Assembly (NCBI RefSeq): GCF_015561195.1
Contig: NZ_JADMSU010000002.1
Location: 235,259 to 299,258 of the forward strand
DNA: 64,000 bases
Direction of reading: 5' to 3'
DNA from: Collinsella aerofaciens
Lineage (GTDB): Bacteria; Actinomycetota; Coriobacteriia; Coriobacteriales; Coriobacteriaceae
The notes below the pieces were generated by a model. The model ran no database searches. It was not told the DNA's origin and saw nothing but the letters and a program-made list of their open reading frames with translations. Shown piece by piece: positions 47,618 to 55,956 of the stretch (positions are counted from its first letter, which is position 1; every line of letters begins with the position of its first letter). The translations under genes were made by a program, and so were the position numbers.

Positions 47618-47981
47618 TGGTGGAGGCGCGGAGAATCGAACTCCGGTCCACGAAAACCCCCTGATTGGCATCTCCAAGCTCAGTCGCTGGTTTAGTCTCG
47701 GACGCTTTGCGCGCAGCGACACGCTCGCGGCGTCCTAACCGGTTCAGTCTTAGCCCGCGCCATACCGATTACGTGCGCAGGAGCATTCCCCTAAAATGAC
47801 GTCGCGCCGGTGTCGGGGAAATCACCGGGTTGACGCGCCGCTATAAATTAAGCAGCGAGAGCCATAGGCTCAAAAGAAGAGTTGTTGTCAATTCAATTTG
47901 ACGGTACCCCTGTTTAACGAGGCGAGGAGACCTCGGCTTGCTTCCTCTCTCAGAGCTATCGTGTCGAAACCAGTCGCCCCC
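47618..47981 (-). ncRNA. ssrA: tmRNA
   Basis: The minus strand reads GGGGGCGACTGGTTTCGAC at the 5' end (from 47981) and ends GGAGTTCGATTCTCC ... CCTCCACCA (to 47618), the two halves of the tRNA-like domain; 5' GGGGGCG pairs with 3' CGCCTCC. The tag frame reads DNNSSFEPMALAA then TAA (47848-47889), with an ATT codon before GAC and a TGA before that. It frees stalled ribosomes with SmpB and marks proteins for proteolysis. Length 364 is normal. Confidence 0.95.
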
Positions 47982-48220
47982 GACTGTTGGGAAAGTCTGG
48001 ATGGCATCGGGCCTGCAAACACCCGATACCCGTCGACTTTTCAAGGAACATACGGGGCGAGCCCCGCTTGTGGAGTGTTATCTTACCACGTTCTGAAAGC
48101 GGACAGCTGTTCTATGCACGAGCTGTGAAGACCCCAATGTGCGCCGCACTTCGCACTTTTGTTACCGATCGCGTCACGTATATTTTCGCCAAGCAAAATT
48201 GACCCGTCGAAAGGACCGTT

Positions 48221-48655
48221 ATGGATACCAAGCAGCAACTCGTCAATGCTCTCGCAGGCCTGGGCTCAACCATTACCGAAGCTATGGATGTCATCGAAGG
48301 CTTTGTCCCCTGCGGACATCCCGCCCTCACGGTTTCGAACGCCCTTGTTGCGCTGGACGCTGACGATGATGCAGCTCTCGCCCAGCAGTTTGAGACCGTC
48401 GAGGGCTTTATCGACCACGTGAGTGAGAACCGCGGCGTGGCCGCCTACCACGGCATCGAGGTCGAGCTCGCGGGTCCCAAAGCCGATCTGTTCGCAGCAA
48501 TCCGCGAGGTAGGCGCCCTTATGCAGACCGCAGGCGTCAAGAACACCCAGGTCAACGAGTGGGTCTACCGCAGTCTGGCAGCGCTCAACAGCTCCGACGA
48601 AAAGGCAGCCGAGCTGCTCGCAGAAAGTCCCGCCATTAAGGCCGAGCTTTTGTAA
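48221..48655 (+). CDS. Hypothetical cytosolic helical protein
   Basis: A 144-residue acidic protein behind GAAAGGACC. It is predicted to be mostly helical (QQLVNALAGLGSTITEAMDV; TVEGFIDHVSENRGVAAYHG) with no membrane segment or known motif. I do not recognise the family. It stands alone between tmRNA and a toxin-antitoxin pair. Confidence 0.65.
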   Translation: MDTKQQLVNALAGLGSTITEAMDVIEGFVPCGHPALTVSNALVALDADDDAALAQQFETVEGFIDHVSENRGVAAYHGIEVELAGPKADLFAAIREVGALMQTAGVKNTQVNEWVYRSLAALNSSDEKAAELLAESPAIKAELL

Positions 48656-48713
48656 ATAGCAGACGCGGGCCCCTTGGCGCATCGTCGTCCAAGAGGCCCG
48701 CAAGCAGTTCGCG

Positions 48714-49229
48714 TCAACCGATAGCCGCGCCGCCGCGTTCGGCCAAAGCCAGAATCGGCATCATTTGGCGCGGGGTCTTTGCTGCAAGATCGGCATGTTC
48801 GAGCAGTTCGCGATCGTTGGTCACCAAGTAATCGACCTGGGCGCGTTTGCATGCGGCGAGCACCAAGTTGTCCTCGTAATCGTGATGGAGCACTAAGTAT
48901 TTGTCGGCTAGCCAAAGGTCCGACGCATCTGCACCCACGGCCGTGGCGTTTTCGGTCATGTTCCGAACAAACGCCAGCGCGGCCTCGCCGAGCGCGCGAG
49001 CAGAAGCCTCGTCGAGCGCTCCCCCGCTGGCAAGAACGCTACGCTTCAGCTCGTGTTGGACAACGTACAGCACGTCCTTGGCGATATGCACTGGAAAGAA
49101 CAGCAATGCCCCCGCCTCCGCCGCCCGCCCAATAAACGCACGCGCGGCAAGCGACTCGGCATGGTCGGCGCAAAACGAATCAACCCATACGTTGGCGTCC
49201 ACCATGATCTTGAGAGGCGCCCCACTCAC
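48714..49229 (-). CDS. PIN-domain toxin
   Basis: A 171-residue protein from GTG 49229 overlapping the antitoxin stop (GTGA). PIN ribonuclease acidic residues are seen in KIMVDANVWVDSF (D12 region), a mid Glu/Asp, and DNLVLAACKRAQVDYLVTND with two more acidic residues. It is likely an RNase held in check by the antitoxin upstream. Pairing of a PIN toxin with a RelB/DinJ-type antitoxin is less common than with VapB. Confidence 0.8.
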   Translation of the reverse strand: MSGAPLKIMVDANVWVDSFCADHAESLAARAFIGRAAEAGALLFFPVHIAKDVLYVVQHELKRSVLASGGALDEASARALGEAALAFVRNMTENATAVGADASDLWLADKYLVLHHDYEDNLVLAACKRAQVDYLVTNDRELLEHADLAAKTPRQMMPILALAERGGAAIG

Positions 49230-49561
49230 TGGATCATCCCCTTTTGGCGATAGCGCTCGTCCATGGCTTCGGAATAGATTGTGTCCCAATCGCGATCGTC
49301 GGATGCGGGCGACATAGCGATGCCCAGGTCCGCGTAAAGCTGATCCGCCGCCGCCCATGATGCGGCGAACGGAGTATCGGGCGCGACGGTCTGCTGCCGG
49401 TCGTCGACGGCCGCAAGCACTTCCTCGCACTGCCCGCCGCCCTGCGCGACCTTGGCCACCACCTTTTTGATGAGCTCGGGCAGCGACCCGCCCGAAAGCC
49501 GCAGCGCCTCCTCGGCACGATTCTTGACCTGGCGATCTACGCGAACGTTCACCTGTGCCAT
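49226..49561 (-). CDS. RelB/DinJ-type antitoxin
   Basis: A 111-residue protein from ATG 49561 (MAQVNVRVDRQVKNRAEEAL), the ribbon-helix-helix start typical of RelB/DinJ antitoxins, followed by a helical toxin-binding tail. It would repress its own promoter at the GCTAGC sites and neutralise the PIN toxin, whose gene overlaps by four bases. Confidence 0.8.
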   Translation of the reverse strand: MAQVNVRVDRQVKNRAEEALRLSGGSLPELIKKVVAKVAQGGGQCEEVLAAVDDRQQTVAPDTPFAASWAAADQLYADLGIAMSPASDDRDWDTIYSEAMDERYRQKGMIQ

Positions 49562-49601
49562 GCCGCTAACAGCACCCACGTCGATCCCGCTCCCTTCAAT
49601 T

Positions 49602-49648
49602 GCTAGCCCTGCTAGCACTACTATATAGAGAAGCTAGCACATGGTCAA
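49602..49648 (-). promoter_or_regulatory. Antitoxin-toxin promoter with repeated GCTAGC operator
   Basis: On the minus strand a -35 TTGACC (49643-49648) and a -10 TATAGT (49620-49625) are 17 bases apart. GCTAGC palindromes lie at 49633-49638 (between -35 and -10), 49611-49616 and 49602-49607. This is the spacing expected of a ribbon-helix-helix autorepressor. Confidence 0.75.
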
Positions 49649-49651
49649 ACG

Positions 49652-49698
49652 CAAAAGGCCTGCGCGCGGACGACACCGATGCCGTCTGGGCGCAGGCC
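49652..49698 (-). terminator. Terminator of the P-type ATPase operon
   Basis: GGCCTGCGC/GCGCAGGCC 9-bp stem with a 24-base loop and TTTT on the minus strand, 24 bases after the ATPase stop. Confidence 0.7.
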
Positions 49699-49722
49699 AG
49701 ATAACGTGGGCGAACACGTCTG

Positions 49723-51798
49723 CTAACGCAGGTAAGCCTTCGCGTTGCTCAGGCTGTAGGCAATCGTCGAGCCATTGTGCAGCAGCGACGACGCCTGCGG
49801 GGTAATCGTACCGGTAATGCCCAGTGCCAAGAGTGCTGAGTTGGTGAGCATCACCTTAGAATAGGAACTCGTCAGACGATCAATGAGGCCCTGGCTCATG
49901 CGGCGCAGGCGCACGATTGCGGCGAGATCCGTGTCGGCCAGGATGATATCGGCGACCTCCTTGGCGATGTCGCTTCCGCCACCCATCGCCAAGCCCACGT
50001 CGGCCAAACCGAGCGCCGGCGAATCGTTAACGCCGTCGCCCACCATGGCAACATGGCGCCCCTCGCTCTTAATGCGCTCCACATACGCGTACTTGTCCTC
50101 GGGCAGCAGCTCGGCCTTAAACTCGTCGACACCCGCCTCGCGCGCAATGCGCTCGGCCGTGCGCTCCGAATCGCCCGTGAGCATGACGACATGCTTGACG
50201 CCCAGCGCATGCAGGTCGGCAATGGCCTCGCGCACGCCGGGTTTGAGCGGGTCCTCGATACCGAGCACGCCGACGACCGTGCCGTCGACCGCCAGGTACA
50301 GCGGCGACAGGCCCTGCATCTGGGACTCGATGCGCTCCTTGATGTCGGACTCGAGCTGCGCGCCCTCGTCCTCAAATACAAAGTGCGCGGAACCGATGAT
50401 GGCGCGACGCCCTTCGATGGACGAAGCGATGCCGTGCGCCACGATGTACTCGACGGCGGCATGTCGCTCGCGGTGCTCGAGCCCGCGCTCGCGGGCGGCG
50501 TTGACCACGGCGCGCGCCACCGGATGCGGAAAATGCTCCTCCAAGCAGGCGGAAAGGCGCAGAACCTCGTCCTCGCCCCAGCCATCGGTCGTCAGCACGC
50601 AAGCCAGGCGCGGCTGCGCCTCGGTCAGCGTGCCGGTCTTATCAAACACAATGGTATCGGCCTTGGCAAACGACTCAAAGTACTTCGCGCCCTTGACCAT
50701 CACGCCCATCTTGGCAGCATCGCTCATGGCAGTCATGACGGCAACGGAACCCGTGAGCTTGAGTGCACACGAGTAGTCGACCATCAGCGCCGCCGAGGTC
50801 TTGATGAGGCTGCGGGTGGTAAGCGCAACCAGGCCCGCGAGCAGGAAGTTCCACGGGACGATCTTGTTGGCAAGGTCTTCCATGTGCGACTGGCCCTCGG
50901 ACTTAAGCGAGTCGGCCGTCTGCACGAGCGAGACGATCGAGCGCAGTTTAGTTTGCGCCGTATTGGCGCGCACGCGCACCAAGATGCTGCCGTCCTCCAC
51001 GACGGTTCCGGCGAACACGTCGTCGCCTGCGCTGCGCTCGACGGCCAGCGGTTCGCCGGTCAGGGTCGCTTGGTTGACCATAGCGCTCCCCTGCTCGACA
51101 ACACCGTCGATGCAAATGGACATGCCAGTGCGCACGGCGACCAGATCGCCGGGCTCAAGCTCGGTGGCGGCAACGCTTACCTCGGTGTCACCGACTACTT
51201 TTTGTGCCTTATCGGGCACGTCGAGCAGCGAGTTGATGAGCTCGTTTTCGCTCATTGCGCGGGTGTAGTCCTCGAGCAGCTCACCCACGTTGAGCAGGAA
51301 CATCGTCTGGCCTGCGGTATCGACGTCGCGTTTGACGAACGAAATGCCGATGGCCGAAGCGTCGAGCACGGGAACGGTCAGGCTCGGCTGAGCGAGCTCA
51401 CGGAGGGCGGCACGCAAAAAGGTCATGTAACCGGCCACGACAAACACCGCACGCAGAGGCGTCGGCAAGAACCAGCGACGTGCGTAATGAGCACCGACGA
51501 GTGTCGCCAAGTCCATAACGAGCTTGTGCTTGCGTGGCTCAAGCTGCATCACATAACCCGTCTTTGCGTCGGCAATGGCCTGAGCGTCGAGCGCACCGAC
51601 GGCGGCCAGCACGGCATCGCGACACGGCTCGTCATATTCGAGCGCCATCTGGCCAATACGGCCGTAGACGCGCACCTTGCGCACGCCGTCGATGTCGTCG
51701 CTGAGCTTAAGAAGCGCATCGAGATCGCTCTCTGGCACAGGACCCGCCAACTGAAGACGGGTCCTGCCGGGGATCTCGCTAATAATCGAGAATCTCAT
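49723..51798 (-). CDS. P1B-type heavy-metal transporting ATPase
   Basis: A 691-residue protein. An N-terminal degenerate metal-binding-like part (IPGRTRLQLAGPVPESDLDA) is followed by membrane helices, actuator TLTGEP, DKTGTLT (about 383), the P1B HP motif (EEHFPHPVARAV), MLTGDSERTAERIA and GDGVNDSPAL. The usual transmembrane CPx motif is replaced by VDYSCALKLTG (about residue 340), so metal choice differs from the usual Cu or Zn/Cd pumps. It starts 18 bases after the small partner gene; an upstream palindrome shared with the ABC operon suggests metal control. Confidence 0.85.
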   Translation of the reverse strand: MRFSIISEIPGRTRLQLAGPVPESDLDALLKLSDDIDGVRKVRVYGRIGQMALEYDEPCRDAVLAAVGALDAQAIADAKTGYVMQLEPRKHKLVMDLATLVGAHYARRWFLPTPLRAVFVVAGYMTFLRAALRELAQPSLTVPVLDASAIGISFVKRDVDTAGQTMFLLNVGELLEDYTRAMSENELINSLLDVPDKAQKVVGDTEVSVAATELEPGDLVAVRTGMSICIDGVVEQGSAMVNQATLTGEPLAVERSAGDDVFAGTVVEDGSILVRVRANTAQTKLRSIVSLVQTADSLKSEGQSHMEDLANKIVPWNFLLAGLVALTTRSLIKTSAALMVDYSCALKLTGSVAVMTAMSDAAKMGVMVKGAKYFESFAKADTIVFDKTGTLTEAQPRLACVLTTDGWGEDEVLRLSACLEEHFPHPVARAVVNAARERGLEHRERHAAVEYIVAHGIASSIEGRRAIIGSAHFVFEDEGAQLESDIKERIESQMQGLSPLYLAVDGTVVGVLGIEDPLKPGVREAIADLHALGVKHVVMLTGDSERTAERIAREAGVDEFKAELLPEDKYAYVERIKSEGRHVAMVGDGVNDSPALGLADVGLAMGGGSDIAKEVADIILADTDLAAIVRLRRMSQGLIDRLTSSYSKVMLTNSALLALGITGTITPQASSLLHNGSTIAYSLSNAKAYLR

Positions 51799-51816
51799 AG
51801 TTTGTGCCTGGGAGTG

Positions 51817-52062
51817 CTACTCGGCTGCCTTGTCCGCAGCGGCCTCGCTCTGGGTGATATAGGCAGCCTCGGCAACCATATCGTCGACCTCGGCCTTGGC
51901 CTGCTCGACCATGTCCTGGTAGCCGTTCTTGATGCGCATGCCGCACGCGATACCCTGCACGCAGGCATTCTTTACCGGAGCGCTGGTGAGCAGCTTGATG
52001 CCGGCCGTGCCAAGCAGAAAACCGCCACCAACAAGCAGGGTGTTAAACGTCGACTTCTTCAT
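51817..52062 (-). CDS. Small one-helix protein paired with the metal ATPase (DUF6110-like)
   Basis: An 81-residue protein from ATG 52062 behind GGGAGAAGC. One N-terminal membrane helix (TFNTLLVGGGFLLGTAGIKL) is followed by KNACVQGIACGMRIKNGYQD with two Cys, and an acidic helix. It resembles the small DUF6110 proteins that I recall next to such ATPases. A role in delivering or sensing metal is a guess. Confidence 0.65.
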   Translation of the reverse strand: MKKSTFNTLLVGGGFLLGTAGIKLLTSAPVKNACVQGIACGMRIKNGYQDMVEQAKAEVDDMVAEAAYITQSEAAADKAAE

Positions 52063-52170
52063 GTTGCTTCTCCCTTTTGCCGCATGGGGCGCGGCATGGT
52101 GCCTTAGCACCCGAGTTCATCAGTTAGCTCGAGCACGCTTTTGAAATACCTTAATTCTATCTAACTATCT

Positions 52171-52190
52171 AGGTCAGCCATGGCTAACCT
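52171..52190. promoter_or_regulatory. Palindrome upstream of the metal ATPase operon
   Basis: AGGTCAGCCATGGCTAACCT, palindromic at 18 of 20 positions, lies 109 bases before the small-protein start. Its core TnAGCCATGGCTnA recurs at 55898-55911 before the ABC genes. Half-sites AGGTCAG and CTAACCT resemble those of DtxR-family metal regulators, though with a longer centre. Confidence 0.6.
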
Positions 52191-52257
52191 TTTGAAAATT
52201 AACGATGCAGAGTAACCGATTGTCAATGTGACAAAGGGACTGTTCCTTTGCCCCTTC

Positions 52258-54015
52258 TTACAGCTGCCAGGCAGCCGCTTCCTTTTGCAGCGCAACCATG
52301 CGGGCTAATTCTCCACCTGCCGCCTTGAGCTGCGCCGGAGTGCCCTGCTCGGCAACCACACCATCCTTGAGTACAACGATCTTATCGGCATTTTCTACCG
52401 TGCGCATACGGTGGGCGATCACGATAACTGTCTTTCCTGCGAGCAGGCGGGAGAGCGCCTGCTGCACCACGGTCTCGTTCTCCACATCCAAACTCGCCGT
52501 CGCCTCGTCCAGCAACACAATCGGCGCATCTTTGAGCAGCGCGCGGGCGATGGAGATGCGCTGGCGCTCGCCGCCGGACAGCTTGGAGCCGTTCTCGCCG
52601 ATCATGGTGTCATAGCCCTGCGGCATACGGCTCACAAACTCGTCGCAGTTGGCGGCACGCGCGGCAGCAAGCACTTCCTCATCGGTGGCATCGCGACGAC
52701 CAAGACGGATGTTTCCCATCACCGTGTCGTCAAAGAGCAGCACGTCTTGGAACACAATGGCGTAGTCGCGCAGCAGTACCTCGGGGTCCACGCTCGCAAC
52801 ATCCACGCCACCCACGGTGACCGTGCCTTCGGTGGCATCCCAAAAACGCGCGGCCAGGCGGCTCACCGTAGACTTACCGGAACCCGAAGGACCGACCAGC
52901 GCCGTAACTTCGCCTTCCTTGGCGGTAAAGCTCACATCGGTAAGAACTTTCTCGCCGGCGCGGCCGTCCTCGCCCGCACCATAGCCAAATGCCACATGAT
53001 CAAACACCACGTCATGACCTACGGGCTCAAACTGCTCGCTGCCCCGCGCCACGGGCTCTTCCATGATGGAGCGCATGCGCTTGGCCGACGACTCGGCGAC
53101 AAACAGCTCCGACACGAGCATAAGGGCCTGATCAAACGGCGCGTAGATACGGCTCACCATAAGCAGGAAGGCAACCATCACCAAAAAGTCGACCTGCCCG
53201 GAGGCGACCATCGTGGCGCCCGTGACCAACGTGGTGGCTATCCCCAGGCGCAGGATGGCAAAGGCGGAGTTGACCAAAAGCCCGTTGGCGAGCTCGCCTT
53301 TGGTGGTCTCGCGCTCCTCGGCATCGATCACGGCGTTAAGCCCCTCAAGATAATGGGCCTCCTGGTTGGTGGCGCGAATCTCGCGCACGCAGTCGAGCGT
53401 CTCCTGGATCGCCTCGGTGACCTTGACCTTCTCGGCGCGCACGCGGTCGAACACCGGGGTCATGGGGCCGCGTGTTAGATACAGCACGGCAAAGGCCACG
53501 GGAACGCTCCAAAACGCCGCGATCGCCAGCTGCCAGCAAAAGAGCAGCGACGCCACGAACACAATGGCGCTTGCGATGACGGCACCCCAAAGCTCTCCCA
53601 GCACGTGGCTGTAGGCGTGCTCCATAGTCTGAACGTCGCCCATGATGGTTTCGGTTAGATCGGCCAGATCACGACGGCCGAAAAACGACAACGGCAGTTT
53701 GCGCAAGCGCTCGGCAATCCCCATGCGCTGCTTGCCGCACTCCTCGTAAAAGATGCAGTAGGTGTAGTAATACTGCTGCCAGTTAGAGGCAAAGAGCAAC
53801 ACAAAAAAGACCAGGAGGCCGCCCACGATCGGCAGGGCATCCGGCAGGTCAGCCCCGCTGGCGAGATGCTCGACAAAGCCGGCCATAACCAGGAATAAAA
53901 AGCCCATGCCGGCCATGGTAATGAGATTAGTGAGCGTGGTCCAGAAAATGCCGCGTTTTACGCCGGCGACGCCTTTATCGGATAGGAAATACTTCTTTTG
54001 GAATGAGGCGAACAT
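52258..54015 (-). CDS. ABC transporter half-molecule (membrane + ATPase), second subunit
   Basis: A 585-residue exporter-type half transporter: six membrane helices (about 20-310), then an ATPase with Walker A GPSGSGKST, signature LSGGERQR, Walker B PIVLLDEAT and a His switch (VIVIAHRM). It starts directly after the stop of the partner gene, so the two likely form a heterodimer. With the AraC regulator it resembles YbtP/YbtQ or IrtAB-type siderophore importers, which have exporter folds. Confidence 0.85.
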   Translation of the reverse strand: MFASFQKKYFLSDKGVAGVKRGIFWTTLTNLITMAGMGFLFLVMAGFVEHLASGADLPDALPIVGGLLVFFVLLFASNWQQYYYTYCIFYEECGKQRMGIAERLRKLPLSFFGRRDLADLTETIMGDVQTMEHAYSHVLGELWGAVIASAIVFVASLLFCWQLAIAAFWSVPVAFAVLYLTRGPMTPVFDRVRAEKVKVTEAIQETLDCVREIRATNQEAHYLEGLNAVIDAEERETTKGELANGLLVNSAFAILRLGIATTLVTGATMVASGQVDFLVMVAFLLMVSRIYAPFDQALMLVSELFVAESSAKRMRSIMEEPVARGSEQFEPVGHDVVFDHVAFGYGAGEDGRAGEKVLTDVSFTAKEGEVTALVGPSGSGKSTVSRLAARFWDATEGTVTVGGVDVASVDPEVLLRDYAIVFQDVLLFDDTVMGNIRLGRRDATDEEVLAAARAANCDEFVSRMPQGYDTMIGENGSKLSGGERQRISIARALLKDAPIVLLDEATASLDVENETVVQQALSRLLAGKTVIVIAHRMRTVENADKIVVLKDGVVAEQGTPAQLKAAGGELARMVALQKEAAAWQL

Positions 54016-55842
54016 TTAGGCCTCGCCTCCCTTCGTGACGGCGGCATCCGCGGTCGCTGCAGTGATTTTCCAGCTCGCGGCCTGTTCGTATTCGGCCCAC
54101 ATCTTGGCGTATAGACCCTTTTGGGACAGCAGCTCGGCATGGGTGCCGGCCTCCTGCACGCTACCTTGGTTGAGCACCACGATCTTGTCGGCCCCCACCA
54201 CGGTAGAAAGCCGGTGCGCGATCATAATGACCGTGCGACCCGCCGCCAGCTTGCTAAAGGCGCGCTGGATGAGCGCCTCGTTCTCGGGGTCGGCAAACGC
54301 CGTGGCCTCATCGAGCACCACGATAGGCGCGTCTTTAAGGATCGCGCGGGCGAGTGCCACGCGCTGGACCTCGCCGCCCGAAAGATATGCTCCGCCGGCA
54401 CCGAGCATGGTATTGATGCCCTGTGGAAGCTTGGCCACAATGTCGTCGCACTGAGCTGCGGAGAGGGCCGCACGCACTTCGTCGTCAGTGGCCGTAGGCT
54501 TGGAAGCGCGCACGTTATCGGCAAGTGTTTGCCGGAACAGCTGGTTGGTCTGGAACACGAAGGCGACCTGGTCCATGAGCTCGTGCGGATCCATGTCGCG
54601 AACGTCTACGCCGCCCACGAGCACACGACCCGAGGAAACATCCCAAAAACGCGGGATCAGGCTTACGCAGGTCGACTTACCGCCGCCCGAGGGACCAACC
54701 AACGCAAGGGTGCTGCCTGCGGGAACGCTAAAGCCCACATGATCGACGGCAGGCGCTTCGGCACCCTCGTAGGTAAAGCTCACGTCCTCAAAGCGCACAT
54801 CGCTGCCAGCAGGGTGCTTGGGCTGGGCAGGCACGGAGAGCCGCTTGGAATCCATAACGCTTCGGATGCGAGCCAGCGAATCCGCACTCATCTGAGACGC
54901 CTCGCCCACAAACATGAGCTTAGTCATGGCCGTCGGCACCACGGCCGAAAATATCGCGTAGAACGTGAAGTTGACCATAAAGTGCGCGAAGTCCGTCTCG
55001 CCCGGCGCCAACAGCAACGCCACGGGCAAAAGAAATGCCACAAGGCCATTGAGCGCGGTGAGGTTGAGCACCTGCGGACCTCGGCAGAACGTGCCCGCAT
55101 AGCTTTGCGCCATGTCGGCGTATTCGGCGATCGCGTCGTGGAACGCCTTAAATGAGTAGACCGTCTGCTGAAATACCTTGACCACGGGAATGCCGCGTAC
55201 GTATTCGGTACCGGTCTTGTTCATCTTGACCAGCGCGCCCATGTAGGCCTTCATGAACTCGGCGCCCTTGCCGCTCATCATGGTGGCCATGGCGCCAAGC
55301 GAAACGGCGACCGAGATAAGGCATGCCGCGCCCAAGCGCCAATCGAGGGCGAAAAGCAGCACGAGCAGACCTGCGACCATGGCGGTGGCGCCGGCGACAT
55401 CGGGTAGCATGTGCGCGAGCAGGGTCTCGGTGGAGGCGGCGCATCCGTCTACGATGCGGCGCAGCTCACCGGTGGCGTGCGTGTCAAAGTAGCCGAGCGG
55501 TAGCTTAAGCAGATGCTCGCTCGTAGTCTTGCGGATATTGGACGCGCAGCGAAACGCGGACAGGTGCGTGCACATGAGTCCCACGAAATAGACCACGATG
55601 CTTGCCAGCGCAAACCCCACGGCCCACCAGCCATACGTCGCGATGCTGCAGGCTTCGCTCCAGTTAGGTGCCACGGCGATCAGATCGCGCGCGACAAGCC
55701 AAATGCACACGTACGGGCCAAAGCTCAGCAGCTGCGAGAGCGCCGAGAGCGCCATGCCCAAATACGTTAGGAATTTGCGGTCACCGGCATACGCGAGCAA
55801 CTCGCCGATGCCTCCACCTTCCCTTTTTGATTCCTTTGCCAT
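54016..55842 (-). CDS. ABC transporter half-molecule (membrane + ATPase), first subunit
   Basis: A 608-residue half transporter from ATG 55842 (MAKESKREGGG) behind GAAAGGAATCTC. Membrane domain about 20-330 (KFLTYLGMALSALSQLLSFG, LVARDLIAVAPNWS), ATPase with GPSGGGKST, LSGGEVQR, PIVVLDEAT and MIAHRLSTV. It precedes its partner with no gap. The substrate is unknown; gene order (AraC, two half transporters) and a putative metal box favour iron-siderophore or metal-related uptake. Confidence 0.85.
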   Translation of the reverse strand: MAKESKREGGGIGELLAYAGDRKFLTYLGMALSALSQLLSFGPYVCIWLVARDLIAVAPNWSEACSIATYGWWAVGFALASIVVYFVGLMCTHLSAFRCASNIRKTTSEHLLKLPLGYFDTHATGELRRIVDGCAASTETLLAHMLPDVAGATAMVAGLLVLLFALDWRLGAACLISVAVSLGAMATMMSGKGAEFMKAYMGALVKMNKTGTEYVRGIPVVKVFQQTVYSFKAFHDAIAEYADMAQSYAGTFCRGPQVLNLTALNGLVAFLLPVALLLAPGETDFAHFMVNFTFYAIFSAVVPTAMTKLMFVGEASQMSADSLARIRSVMDSKRLSVPAQPKHPAGSDVRFEDVSFTYEGAEAPAVDHVGFSVPAGSTLALVGPSGGGKSTCVSLIPRFWDVSSGRVLVGGVDVRDMDPHELMDQVAFVFQTNQLFRQTLADNVRASKPTATDDEVRAALSAAQCDDIVAKLPQGINTMLGAGGAYLSGGEVQRVALARAILKDAPIVVLDEATAFADPENEALIQRAFSKLAAGRTVIMIAHRLSTVVGADKIVVLNQGSVQEAGTHAELLSQKGLYAKMWAEYEQAASWKITAATADAAVTKGGEA

Positions 55843-55895
55843 GAGATTCCTTTCTAACGGCTTGAGAGTTAACCGTAATGAACTTATCATTGATG

Positions 55896-55913
55896 TGTTA
55901 GCCATGGCTCACA
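55896..55913. promoter_or_regulatory. Palindrome in the AraC/ABC divergent promoter
   Basis: TGTTAGCCATGGCTCACA with one mismatch pair, in the 114 bases between the ABC operon start and the AraC start. Its core is shared with the site before the P-type ATPase operon. Confidence 0.6.
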
Positions 55914-55956
55914 ATCAAGCCAGGCGTGGACGTTTCTGCAAAGGAAAGGGACGCTT

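Noticed and set aside
50053-52107. A 684-codon + frame opposite the P-type ATPase
   Set aside because: Antisense shadow of a gene with complete P-type motifs.
52235-52253. CAAAGG/CCTTTG hairpin after the ABC operon as a terminator
   Set aside because: Stem of six with no T-run; too weak to call.
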